64,000 nt of DNA. Origin: Poa pratensis (lineage: Eukaryota; Streptophyta; Magnoliopsida; Poales; Poaceae). The position numbers and the translations under genes were made by a program. How positions within the stretch are numbered: the first letter of the stretch is position 1; every line of letters begins with the position of its first letter. Below, piece after piece: positions 45,198 to 54,986 of this stretch. Where the stretch lies: positions 54,279,975-54,343,974 of the forward strand of contig CAMZMU010000040.1 in assembly GCA_947311845.1 (NCBI GenBank), read 5' to 3'. Below the pieces are notes generated by a model. It was not told the DNA's origin. It ran no database searches and worked only from the letters and a program-made list of their open reading frames with translations.

Positions 45198-45772
45198 TCA
45201 TATGTATAAGAGTTGAATATAAGAGAGCATCAAAAAGCAAATACCAAACACATTTAAGTCTAACCCACTTCCTATGCAAAGAATCTTGTAAGAAAACAAA
45301 TTATTGATGCATGAAGCTACTAGCATAGAAAGACAAAACAAGTGCAACTTCAAAAATTTCAACAAAAAGAGAGGAGACTTGATATTATTGAGATATATGA
45401 ATCCATGTCTCCCTCTCTCATAAAAACTTTCAGTAGCATCATTGATAAAATCCACAATATAACCATCACATGAAACATTCTTACCATGATCCATATGCAC
45501 AAAAGTATCTTCATTTTCCACATAAGAAAAGTTCTTCTCATTAATAACAATGGGGCAGGATCATCATAAAGAACTCGAACATGATAGACAAGTTGTATAT
45601 TAAAGGGATGGTTTTGGGTAATCTCTCCATAACTATGACAAGTTTCATGAGGATGACTGTAATTATAACCTATGTCATAGTATTCTTTATAATAATTATC
45701 AAAGACTGGAGGCATAGTATCATCATAAGCAATAGAATAGTCATCTTCCAAACTGTGTTCATTCGTAAACAT
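45198..45772 (-). pseudogene. C-terminal hydrophobic frame of the gypsy element, frameshifted
   Basis: Two overlapping minus frames (45772-45359 and 45521-45198) together give an acidic Tyr-rich part and then CDGYIVDFINDATESFYERG followed by the hydrophobic LFCLSMLVASCINNLFSYK. The plus-strand element has the analogue CGYMVEFISTTCNYYEKE plus hydrophobic segments at 24367-24550. The role is unknown; an envelope-like or membrane-directed tail is one reading, a read-through extension of Gag another. Confidence 0.45.
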
Positions 45773-45799
45773 ATCATATTTTTAATAGAAGGAGATGTA

Positions 45800-47881
45800 T
45801 CAACATATAATCAGCAATAGCAAAAGATTTTCAAACACATCACTAGGAGAAGAGGTCTCATATATATAATTATTACTAGCAAAAGGATTTTCAAACACCT
45901 CATCCCCAAGCTTAGAGCTTTTCATATCATCATTGGAAGAAACATGGATAGTACTAATAGTATGGCAATCATTAATATCATCATTTTCAGAATTGGTACC
46001 CCAAAGATTTTCAATATCAAAAGTAGTTTCATTTTCCCAATCATGATCACTAATATAAGTAACAGGCATAGGTTCATCATCAAGTTCAGAATCATCGAAT
46101 TCAGAATTATAAGTATCAATTGTAACAGGAGCAACAAGTTTGGGAGAAGATACCGTTTCCTCTCTCCTTTTACTCCTCTTCTTCTTCTTTCCCCTCTTCT
46201 TTTTATCTTTAGGAGGGAGAGGTTTGAAAGGAAGCTCCTCCACATAACCTGGTTTAGTATTAGAGACAATGGAAGAAACTTGGGGGGACTCCTCTCTTTC
46301 ATTAATGAGAACAAAACACATATTAGTCCTGTCATACTTTGGTAAAGTCTCATCCTTTATAATATTTTGTATGTAGGTGTTAGCATGGCAATTATTAACA
46401 CAATAGAGATAACATCCATGCAACACACTATTCATATCAAGATCACTCATATCTAACAAGGAAGTTTTTCTTGATAACTCTTCACACCCCAAAAATAATG
46501 TAAGTTCATCATGTTGATTAGGAGTGATCATGTTATCACAATACAAATTTGCAGTAATTGGATTCGAAAGGCTATTATCATGACCTGAACATTGAAAATT
46601 AAAATGACCCACTTCATAGCAAAGTTCACAAATAAAAGGATGGAGGTCACAAACTTTTTCACCAAGATCTCTTAGAGCCTTGTACCATGTTCTAGTTTTT
46701 TCATTCCTATGATGGATACAATATTCATCTTCGATTTGATTAATTCCACAAGGTCTATGCATTCCACAAAAATTAACATGCTTATAAGAAATAGTATTTT
46801 CAGAAGTTTGAGCATGTTTATTGCAATCATTAACAACAATTTCATTTTCCATGCAAGTGTCTTTGAAAGGTTCATGATACACGTCCCAATTTTCTTTAGG
46901 AACATTAATATGAGAAGCAAAGGTTCTAAAACAATCAACAATAATTTGAGAATCAAGACCATATTTAGCACTAAGCTCTTGAAAACTAGCAGTTTCAACG
47001 AAAGACTTAATGCAATCATATTCATAGTTTATACCTGATTCTTTACCTTTGTCATTCTCCCAATCCTCAGCATTGTTTTGAATTCTTTCAAGAAGATCCC
47101 ATCTAGCTTCAACCTTCTTGCTTGTGAAAGAACCATGTGAACATGCATCTACATAATCCTTGTAATGACCTGAAAGCCTTGCATAAAAATTAGTAACAAT
47201 TATTTCCTCAGAAAGCTCATGGTTAGGACATTTGAGTATTAATGTTTTCAGCCTTCCCCAAGCTTGAGCAATGCTTTCTCCATCATGAGGGTAAAAATTA
47301 TAAATGTAATTCCTATCTAGATGCACTTCATGAAGAGGATAAAATTTAGAGTAAAAGAGAGATTCAAGCTGTTTCCAATTCGAAGGTTGTTCATCCAGCA
47401 GCCTATACCATTCCTTTGCTTTGTCCTTAAGTGACAATGGAAATAGTTTCCTCATGACATTTTCTCTTGATAAACCTGCAACCTTAAATAACTCACAAAG
47501 TTCTGTAAGTTTCGACAAGTGAGCACTTGGATGGATTGATCCATCCCCTGCATACTGATCATTCATAACCCTTTCAACAATTTTCATAGGTATTTTAAAA
47601 GAAATACTTTCAACAGGTGGATTTGGAATATCACAAACATCATTAGAATTATCACATATTGGAGACAAAGCATTATCAAGGCAAAATAATTCCTCCATAG
47701 CTGAGGAGCAAAAAAGATTATTTTCATATAAACTAGCTTCCCCAAGCTTAGGCTTTTCCACAGCCTTAGCAATAATGGTGTCCAAAGAATTTATACTAAT
47801 AACATTACTACCACTATTATGCAAACAAGCCTCCATAGGTTTTTTAATTTTCTCTTCAAAAGCATCATGTCCTAATTCCAT
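45800..47881 (-). CDS. gag: Gag polyprotein, 693 aa, intact
   Basis: Forms the virus-like particle that packages retrotransposon RNA. One frame from ATG at 47881 to the stop at 45800. Residues about 118-265 fit the retrotransposon Gag fold (LSRENVMRKLFPLSLKDKAK, then WKQLESLFYSKFYPLHE and GESIAQAWGRLKTLILKCP). A zinc knuckle CELCYEVGHFNFQC (C-x2-C-x4-H-x4-C) sits near residue 420. The C-terminal third has a basic KKKRGKKKKRSKRR patch and acidic repeats. There is no protease or RT downstream. The frame is intact while its relative on plus (23274-24606) is broken, suggesting recent activity or selection on Gag. Two KLGE/KLGD peptides are encoded by the purine-tract-like motif discussed in the findings. 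Confidence 0.88.
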   Translation of the reverse strand: MELGHDAFEEKIKKPMEACLHNSGSNVISINSLDTIIAKAVEKPKLGEASLYENNLFCSSAMEELFCLDNALSPICDNSNDVCDIPNPPVESISFKIPMKIVERVMNDQYAGDGSIHPSAHLSKLTELCELFKVAGLSRENVMRKLFPLSLKDKAKEWYRLLDEQPSNWKQLESLFYSKFYPLHEVHLDRNYIYNFYPHDGESIAQAWGRLKTLILKCPNHELSEEIIVTNFYARLSGHYKDYVDACSHGSFTSKKVEARWDLLERIQNNAEDWENDKGKESGINYEYDCIKSFVETASFQELSAKYGLDSQIIVDCFRTFASHINVPKENWDVYHEPFKDTCMENEIVVNDCNKHAQTSENTISYKHVNFCGMHRPCGINQIEDEYCIHHRNEKTRTWYKALRDLGEKVCDLHPFICELCYEVGHFNFQCSGHDNSLSNPITANLYCDNMITPNQHDELTLFLGCEELSRKTSLLDMSDLDMNSVLHGCYLYCVNNCHANTYIQNIIKDETLPKYDRTNMCFVLINEREESPQVSSIVSNTKPGYVEELPFKPLPPKDKKKRGKKKKRSKRREETVSSPKLVAPVTIDTYNSEFDDSELDDEPMPVTYISDHDWENETTFDIENLWGTNSENDDINDCHTISTIHVSSNDDMKSSKLGDEVFENPFASNNYIYETSSPSDVFENLLLLLIIC

Positions 47882-48004
47882 ATAAAGTTCATAAGATCTC
47901 TAATTTTTTTGTTGTTTTCCATTAAGCCTAACTAGTGAAAATAAAAACAAGAAACAAAAAGAAATAATTGCAGAATCTAAAGGAGATACCTTCCAACGCT
48001 TACC

Positions 48005-48079
48005 TCCCCGGCAACGGCGCCAGAAAACGTGTTGCTAGCGCTAAGTTGACGAGGGAATATCTCCCCGGCAACAGCACCA
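48005..48079 (-). promoter_or_regulatory. two tandem primer-binding-site-like sequences
   Basis: Minus-strand TGGTGCTGTTGCCGGGGA at 48079-48062 lies 11 nt from the LTR, the same spacing as in the plus element. A second, canonical TGGCGCCGTTGCCGGGGA lies at 48022-48005. The LTR-proximal copy differs by two C-to-T changes. Confidence 0.75.
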
Positions 48080-48090
48080 GAAACAATGCT

Positions 48091-49673
48091 TGTAACGTCA
48101 CACGTCAGTTGGGAACCCCAAGAGGAAGGTATGATGAGTGCAGCAGCAAGTTTTCCCTCAGTATGAAACCAAGGTTTATCGAACCAGTAGGAAAACGAGG
48201 TTGCTCCGAAGGTGTTGGTGAAGGAGTGTAGTGCGGCGCAACACCAGGGATTCCGGTGCCAACGTGGAACCTGCACAACACAATCAAATTACTTTGCCCC
48301 AACTTAACAGTGAGGTTGTCAATCTCACCGGCTTGCTGAAAACAAAGGGTTAAACATATCGAATGGAAGATGATGTTTGTTTGCATAAAACAATAGAGAA
48401 CAATGATTGCAGTAGATTGTATTTCAGATGTAAAAGAATGGACCGGGGTCCACAGTTCACTAGTGGTGTCTCTCCAATAAGATAACTAACATGCTGGGTA
48501 AACAAATTACAGCTGGGCAATTGACAATTGATAAGTGCATATAACATGCATGTGTGAGTTGTGGTGTCTACTATGAGATTCATTTGGGCATTACGACAAA
48601 GTACATAGACCGCTATCCAGCATGCATCTATGCCTAAATAGTCCACCTTCGGTTAACATCCGTACCCCTTCTAGTATTAAGTTGCAAGCAACAGACAATT
48701 GCATTAAGTAATGTGCGTAATGTAAACAATACATTCATCCTTGAATAAAGCATTGCTGTTTTACCCTAGTGGCAACAACACATCTACAACCTTAGAACTT
48801 GCTGTCACTATCCCAGGTTAAATAGAGGTTGAACCCAACTATCATGCATAAATACCCCCTCTTGGAGTCACAAGTATTCACTTGGCCAAGGTTTCAACAA
48901 GTAACGGAGAGCATGCAAGATCACAAATGACATAGACATGATAATATAATATTCAGCTCCACATAGGTATCAATATAAGTCAGATCCCAGCAAACACAAC
49001 ATGTAGCATTACAATAAGATGATCTTGATCATGATAGGCAGCTCACAAGATCTAAACATGATGGCATAAGTGGAGAAGAAACCATCTAGCTACTGCTATG
49101 GACCATAGTCCAAGGATGAACTACTCACGCATCACTCCGGAGGCGGGCATGGCGATGTAGAGCCCTCCGGTGATGATTCCCCTCTCCGGCAGGGTGCGGG
49201 AAGAGCTTCAGAACCCCCCGAGTTAGGGTTGACGACGCGGCGGCAGCGAATATGTTCTGGATGAAAGGCTCGGTGCTTTAGGGTTTTCACGTCTCGGGGA
49301 ATAAATAGGCGAAGGGGCGATGTCGGCGGACCCCGAGGGGCCCAAACCACCAGGCGGCGCGGTGGGCCCCTGCCGCGCCGGCCTATGGTTTGGCCACCTC
49401 GTGGCGAGTCTTCGTCTCTCCTTCGGACTCCGTGTACGTGTTGGAAAAATAGGGATTTGGCCTTTTGTTTCGTGCAATTCCGAGAATATTTCCAGAAGTA
49501 ACTTTCTGAAACCAAAAACAGCAGAAAACAGGGAACTGGCACTGTGGCATCTTGTTAATAGGTTAGTCCTAGAAAATGCATAAAAGTGATATGAAGTGTA
49601 TATAAAACATGTAGCAAATGGTATAATATAAGCATGGAACAACAGAAATTATGGATACGTTGGAGACGTATCA
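48091..49673 (-). repeat. 5' LTR of the minus gypsy element
   Basis: 1,583 bp from TGTAACGTCACACG to GAGACGTATCA on plus. U3 matches the other LTR; R/U5 does not. Confidence 0.82.
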
Positions 49674-49678
49674 GGTCC

Positions 49679-50604
49679 CTGATCCCTTTGTACAGTAGGA
49701 GTTCATCACATTTGGTGGGTTTAGGGTTTGTCCCTTCCAATAAAGCAGACCTTGTGTTCTTCCTCTCATGTTTGCCACGACTTTGTCCATGGTGGGTATA
49801 CAGTTGGCGGATGTAGGTGGTGAGAAGCGCGGATACGAGACCATGGACCGGTTCATGGCCAGTGTTGCTCTGGATCTGAAGGTGAGATTTTCCCTCCTCT
49901 TTATTCCAGCATCCGTGGTGGATGTTTGAATTTGGGAAAGCGCCGCCTTTTGTAAGAGTATTTTGAATATTGTTCCCTTTTTTTTGTTGAATCCACTATT
50001 ACTGCTTTTAGGCCCGACTCATGGTGGGCACCATTGGGGCATGGGAAGGTTAGCCCCGACGCCCTCCACCCCTTCTCACAGACCGTGTGACCCATGGCGC
50101 ATGGTCGGGGCCTCGAATTGAGCCCTTTTCTTATTCATATGATTTATAGATGGGTTGTTTGGTTTTATAATATGTTTTTCTTTCATGATCTATATGTGAT
50201 TTGCATGTGAGTATGAGAAGTTCGCACATAAAAACTAGAATAAATACACACAACAACATAAAAATACACATATACAAACATGAAAAGTACACGCTGAGAT
50301 AAGTACAACCAAGAACGAAAAGTACATGCCAACACATCGACAAGAGCAATGCTACGGTGAGAATGGTTGGTTTTCGACCAGCCAATGCAAAAGTTATTTA
50401 GATTTTATTTTGTTAGAAAAATGCAACCTCCTTCTAGTGATTTGCATTGCTCCTTTCTACTTTTTTTTCCTGCTAAAAGAATTATTACTTCAGCCCAAGC
50501 TGTCGGCCTATGACGTGGTAGCCTGTAGGCTTTCCGTTGCAACCCGCTGAGCCGGGATGGTGAGGAATTGACGGCCCATCTCGGGCCGCGCTAAATGGGG
50601 TCAC
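49679..50604. other. interval between gypsy and second Harbinger-like element
   Basis: No supported gene. A short minus frame at 49856-49679 would continue across the gypsy insertion into 41248 onward, but it has no recognisable domain. The remainder is AT-rich. Confidence 0.4.
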
Positions 50605-50607
50605 TCA

Positions 50608-52268
50608 GGGCATCTCCACTCGTTCGGCCCCCCAGGTTTTGGTGCGGCGCCTTTTTGCGTTTGCGCCGGCGCAAACCTGGGCCTGGGGGGGGGGGTGGGG
50701 GGCGAAGTTACCAGCCGTTTCGGCCCCAACAAAAACACACATCAACATAATTTGAAAGTTCATATTCCCGCCCCCAAAAACAGCCCGAGTTCGGCGATCA
50801 AAGCAGCCATAGTTTCGGCGAATGGATCAAGAGTTCGGCGATCTGGGTGAAACGGCCACATTCGGCATTCTGCTGATACGCAGATCAGATGGTCGCCGGT
50901 GACACCTCGGCATCATCGTCCAGCTCGATGGGCGTGGTCGTCGGAGCTGGGGCAGAGGTCGGAGTGGCCGTAGGCTCGGCGGTAGGCTCAGTGCCCGGAG
51001 GCGGGCGGCGGCGGCGTCTCGGCTGGACTGGCCGAGCTCGTGTCGCCTGGACTGGCGGAGCTTGTGTCGGCTGGAGTGGTGGAGCTCGGAGTCGCCGTCG
51101 GGGTCGGGGCCGGGGCGATCTGGCCGAAAATCTCGCGCCGCTGCGCCATGAACCACGTCCTGACCTCGGGGTCCATCGCCTCCGGGTCGCCTCCCATGAG
51201 GAAAGCGAGGTCGTTGTTCCTCTTCTTCGCCGCGGTGCCGTTTTGAGGAGGTCGAGCTTGACGTCGGTCTTGTCCATGAGCGCCTTCCATCTCGCGTCCG
51301 CCTTCTCCTCCCTCACGGCGGCGTGGGTTTGAGCGTCGGCGATGCAAGTCTCGATGGACGATTGGAGCTTCGCCGCTGCCGGCGCCCCGTCTCTCGCCGC
51401 CTTGGCTTTTTGTGGCCCATCTCAGGGCGCCCATCCGACGCACCAGCCGCCGCCGCATCTGGGACATACCCCCTTGCCCTTGCCGAGAGAATGACGAACC
51501 TGCGCCCACTTCTCGCACCCTCGAGGACAACGAAGACGTGGATGAACTAACGCCCACTTCTCGCACCCCTCGCCGGCGAAGTGGGGACGAGGAGAAAAGC
51601 GACCCTCAGCTTGGCCGGCGGAGCCGACGCAGCCGGAGTTGGCTCCTCCACCACCTCCATATCCTCTTCCTCTTCTTCCTCTTCCTCCTCTTCTTCGCCG
51701 ACCAGGCCCTCGGCTAGGAGCTCGGCCAGGCGCTTCTCCGCAGCACCTTCTCCCTCGCCCGGCGGTGCTCGTTCTCCGACTTCCGGCGCGCCTGGTCCGC
51801 GATCCACTTGGAGTTGCTCCAGCCCGCCGGCCTCTTCATCGGCGCTCTTGGCTTCCTCGGCTTCTTCACCGTCTCCACGGCGGCGGAGGGCGCGGCGACG
51901 ACGATGTTGCGGGGGGCGGTGAATTTTCTGGGAGCCATGGCGGCCAGATCTTAGGAAAATGGCGGGATCGGCCGAAGGGGGAGGGTATATGTGGGGCGAA
52001 ATGGAGGGAAAGAACAAAATTGTGGAGGGAAGGTCCAAATTATGGAGGGAAATCGCCTTGCCTCGCCGACAGCTCTGGCCCACGCACGCCTTTTGCCCCC
52101 AAGCGAACCCCGGCGCGCTGGGTTTGGTTTGGGTGCGCCGGCGCGAAACGACGCTAAAAACGGCGCTAAGCGGCGCTAAATGAGATCCTGGGGGGCGACT
52201 GGTAAAAATTTCTTCACGCCGGCGCTAAAAAGGGCTCCTGGGGGCGCTGGGGACGAGTGGAGATGCCT
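50608..52268. mobile_element. second PIF/Harbinger-like element
   Basis: 1,661 bp with inverted ends GGCATCTCCACTCGT and its complement, flanked by TCA at 50605-50607 and 52269-52271 (3-bp target duplication). Subterminal parts are rich in GGCGC motifs. It carries one decayed ORF1-type gene on minus and no transposase. Its terminal core GCATCTCCAC is shared with the 20150-40980 element. Confidence 0.82.
50885..51938 (-). pseudogene. Harbinger ORF1-type (NAM-associated-like) protein, frameshifted
   Basis: On minus the frame starts MAPRKFTAPRNIVVAAPSAA at 51938 and reads a short basic domain (RPAGWSNSKWIADQARRK). It then needs a frameshift near 51740 to continue into RLAELLAEGLVG and a poly-Glu run. 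Later segments in other frames read REEKADARWKALMDKTDVKL (about 51313-51254) and KRNNDLAFLMGGDPEAMDPE, RTWFMAQRREIFGQI (about 51220-51115). These are the usual blocks of this family in the usual order, so one gene with at least two or three frameshifts is the simplest reading. The 11-residue Glu run and the A/S/P/T-rich tail are low complexity. Confidence 0.65.
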
Positions 52269-52491
52269 TCAGAGGCAGTGGTCAGGGAAATGGCTACTCT
52301 TCATAATTACTAGTTGGTCCAATCCATTAGCCATCCAGATCCAGACTGACTATAAATAGAGATTTTCAGTGTTTTATATGCAGAGCGTCGGCATGCTGTG
52401 TTAGTTCCTTGACCTAGTTTATAACTAATGATCAATGCTTGGTATCGAAGCCTTACTAATAAAAAAGGTTTGTACGTTGAAAAATTTCAAA

Positions 52492-52562
52492 TGGGATGTA
52501 GCTCAGATGGTAGAGCGCTCGCTTAGCATGCGAGAGGCACGGGATAGATACCCGCATCTCCA
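52492..52562 (+). tRNA. tRNA-Ala (AGC)-like gene with shortened T arm
   Basis: Reads TGTAGCTCAGATGGTAGAGC in the D arm (perfect A box), anticodon loop CTTAGCATG within a paired CTCGC/GCGAG stem, and acceptor 3' strand CATCTCCA. Compared with the usual plant tRNA-Ala(AGC), position 1 is T not G, each T-stem strand is one base shorter (CGGG and CCCG), and box B has GGATAGATACC instead of GGATCGATACC. It is probably weakly expressed or a tRNA pseudogene; it may still fold. Confidence 0.75.
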
Positions 52563-52879
52563 CTAATCAACGTTTTTTTTGCTCTTTTCTTCACCTTGGG
52601 AAGAAACCCTGCGGGCCGGACGGGAATGAGATGAAAACTGACCAACGCCGGCGGTATCTGGCCCGCATGTTTTGTGCTGGGTACATGTTTCGCATGTTTT
52701 GGGCTGGGAGCTCTACGCAGCCCATCACACCAACTGTAGGAATCACGATATTCAGAGGAGGCAGGAGCCGGCAAACCCTATATATCGACCAGGTCGATGT
52801 TAGCCAGCCGCCGCACACCCCCGCGCTTATGGGCCGGCCCAATATCGCTGTGCTAAACAGAGAAAAAGAAAGAATTAAA

Positions 52880-52955
52880 CTGCGGGTGCGGGATTCGAAC
52901 CTTCCACCACTACGGAGGACGAACGAGGGAAACCACTGCGCTACGGCAACTTTAA
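52880..52955 (-). other. tRNA-like unit in left end of the element
   Basis: On minus: A box TAGCGCAGTGG (52943-52933) and B box GGTTCGAATCC (52901-52891), both perfect to the Pol III consensus and 31 bp apart, close to real tRNA spacing. The arms do not fold well, so this is tRNA-derived, not a tRNA gene. It points outward, to the left. Confidence 0.7.
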
Positions 52956-53279
52956 CGTGTGTATAAGCGTATCACCGATTTTATTGTTTCTTTCCGTTCG
53001 TTTTTGATTTTCGGGTTTCACTTCTTTTTCTGTATTTTTATTCTTTATTCCTTTTTCGTTTTTACTGCTGTTTCTTTTTCTTTCTTCTTTTTCGCTTTTT
53101 CCTCCTTCTTTTCTTTTTAGTTTGTTTTGTTCTTCTTTCTTCTTTTCTGTTTTCTAATTATATATTATAATATTTCATTTTTCTTTTTTTGCATGTTTTG
53201 ATTTTGTTATTATTTTCAGTTTTCTTACTAGATATTATTTTTGAATTTTTATTTTTGAAAATTTTCAAATTTATAAAAT

Positions 53280-54110
53280 TGTTCATATTCGAACAAATTT
53301 CATGTATTAAAATAGTTCAAAAATAGTTTCCGTTCAAATACCTTTTTTCACTTTTTTGAAAATCGTTTGAAAATAATTTTCGTTCAAATACCTATTTTGT
53401 TCAACTTTTTGAAAATCGTTCAAAATAAATTTTGTTTAAATACCTATTTTTTGTAACCTTTTTGAAAATCGTTCAAAATAATTTCCGTTCACAGACTTTT
53501 TCTGTTCGCATTTAAAATCGTTCAAAAATAATTTCCGTTCAAATATATATTTTTGTTCACTTTCTGAAAATTGTTCGAAAATAGATTCCGTTCACAGACT
53601 TTTGATGTCTGCCTTTTAAAATCGTTCAAAAATAATTTCTGTTCAAACACCTATTTTTTGTTCACTTTTTGAAAATCGTTCGAAAATAGATTCCGTTCAC
53701 AGACTTTTGATGTTCGCGTTTTAAAATCGTTCAAAAATAATTTCCGTTCACATACTTTTTATGTTCGCCTTTTAAAATTGTTCAAATATAGTTTCCGACA
53801 ACTACATTTTTTTTTCATGTATTAAATCGTTGAACATAGAATTTCCGTTCACAGACTTTTTCTGTTCGCTTCTAAAATCATTCAAAAAAAAAAATCCGTT
53901 CATAGAATTTCTTTAATTCACTTTTTTTTAAACCGTTCAAACATAATTTTCGTTCGTGGACTTTTTTTGTTCACGTTTTGAAATCGTTAAAAAAATCGTT
54001 CACCAGCGTTTTCTATTCACTTTTAAAAATCGTTCATATTCATATTTTAAAAATGGTTCATAATCATATTTTTAAAATTGTTCATATTCAAAATATAAAT
54101 TTTGAAAATT
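53280..54110. repeat. AT-rich degenerate tandem repeat
   Basis: A unit of roughly 55-60 bp built from AAAATCGTTCAAAAATA, ATTTCCGTTCACAGAC and TTTTTGTTCGC recurs about a dozen times with drift. Non-coding. Confidence 0.75.
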
Positions 54111-54204
54111 GTCCGGTTAATTAAAAGTAGAATAGGACAGACATTTTATTAATCTGTGAAAAATGCAACGTATATTTAAAGGAAAAGTAGTAAATTGACA
54201 CTAA

Positions 54205-54276
54205 CTGCGCTGTGGCAAATTGGCCAGCACGGTGAACGCATCGCGAGTGTTAGGTCGCAGGTTCGAATCCTGCGCT
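54205..54276 (+). other. tRNA-like unit in right end of the element
   Basis: GCGCTGTGG (54207-54215) and TGGCCAGCACGG (54221-54232) resemble an A box; a perfect B box GGTTCGAATCC lies at 54260-54270 inside a perfect 5-bp T-stem (GCAGG/CCTGC). It points outward, to the right. Confidence 0.65.
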
Positions 54277-54389
54277 CGTTTATAAATTTTTCTCGCGCGG
54301 GTTCGTTTGTGGGCCGGCCCAATATCACCAGGGTGTGCGACTGCTTACTAACGTCGACCAGGTCGATGTATAGGGCTACCCCAGGAGCC

Positions 54390-54986
54390 TGGATGGAGTA
54401 GTAGCTTATTAATCACTCACTCGTGGTTTACGTAGCTCCAACGGCCGGGTGCTCATCAGCATGGTGTAGCATCACGTCGTATCATAAGCTAGAGCTTTCG
54501 CTAAAAAAAGTTGTAGCTAGCTAGCCAGGTTTGAAGAATCAAGTCTCTAGTTAGCTGAGCAGTTTAGGATAGCCGTGCTTAACAGGATCAGGTTTTTAAC
54601 TCGTAGATTGACTTCTCTGTGCTAGGCTGCTAGCTGCATCTGGTACGTTGAACCTTCGTGCAAAAGTTCCGAGTATCAAGTCTAGAACCAAAATTAAACA
54701 CAAGGATCAGTGCCGGTCTGCCGGCTTATACTTACATGCGGTTCAGTTAATTAATCGGAACGTTTGCATTGGTGGTCGAATCTTCTGCTGTCGGACGGGT
54801 TCTTTCTCCTTCTTGCTTTGTCCGGACAGACGGGGTCTTTTCGACTTTCAAGACCGATCGAGTTCGGGTCGTTCGTTGTACTTGGCTTGCCCGTCCGTCG
54901 ATGATCTAGACTTCTTTTCGTTTTTTTAGTTTGGCTACTATTTCTGAAGCTGATCGATTGGGCTCACTGTCTATTGTGTACTGTAG
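54390..54986. other. region before the Aux/IAA fragment, no gene seen
   Basis: No exon with an Aux/IAA domain I (LxLxL) motif was found here. A splice acceptor (CTGTAG) at 54981-54986 leads into the fragment, so this may be its former intron or 5' region. Confidence 0.4.

Larger units (their letters stand above)
41254..49673 (-). mobile_element. gag-only gypsy-like retrotransposon with two unequal LTRs
   Basis: 8,420 bp flanked by GGTCC at 41249-41253 and 49674-49678, so it is one insertion. LTRs at 41254-42561 and 48091-49673 share their U3 side (TGATACGTCTCCAACG on minus, to a TATA-like TATTTATTCCCC) but differ strongly after it. A purine tract AAGCTTGGGGATGCT (minus) abuts the left LTR; two tandem PBS-like sites lie by the right LTR. 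The interior has an intact Gag frame but no protease, RT or integrase, matching the class called TR-GAG. Confidence 0.87.
52770..54380. mobile_element. Mutator-like non-autonomous DNA element with long inverted ends
   Basis: The ends carry ACCCTATATATCGACC (left) and, in complement, GCCCTATACATCGACC (right), flanked by GCAGGAGCC at 52761-52769 and CCAGGAGCC at 54381-54389, a 9-bp duplication with one mismatch. The inverted ends extend about 190 bp in parallel order: terminal motif, GGGTGTGCG, palindrome GGGCCGGCCC, then a tRNA-like unit. The middle is an AT-rich repeat array. No transposase frame is seen; class by TSD length is inference. Confidence 0.65.

Noticed and set aside
49679..49856. 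Minus frame that would join across the gypsy insertion to 41248 and beyond
   Set aside because: Open by chance over about 100 codons with a low-complexity end; no domain or start context to support a gene.
53280..54110. Regularly spaced repeats, CRISPR-like at first sight
   Set aside because: Units drift, there are no unique spacers of constant length, and they sit inside a plant DNA transposon.
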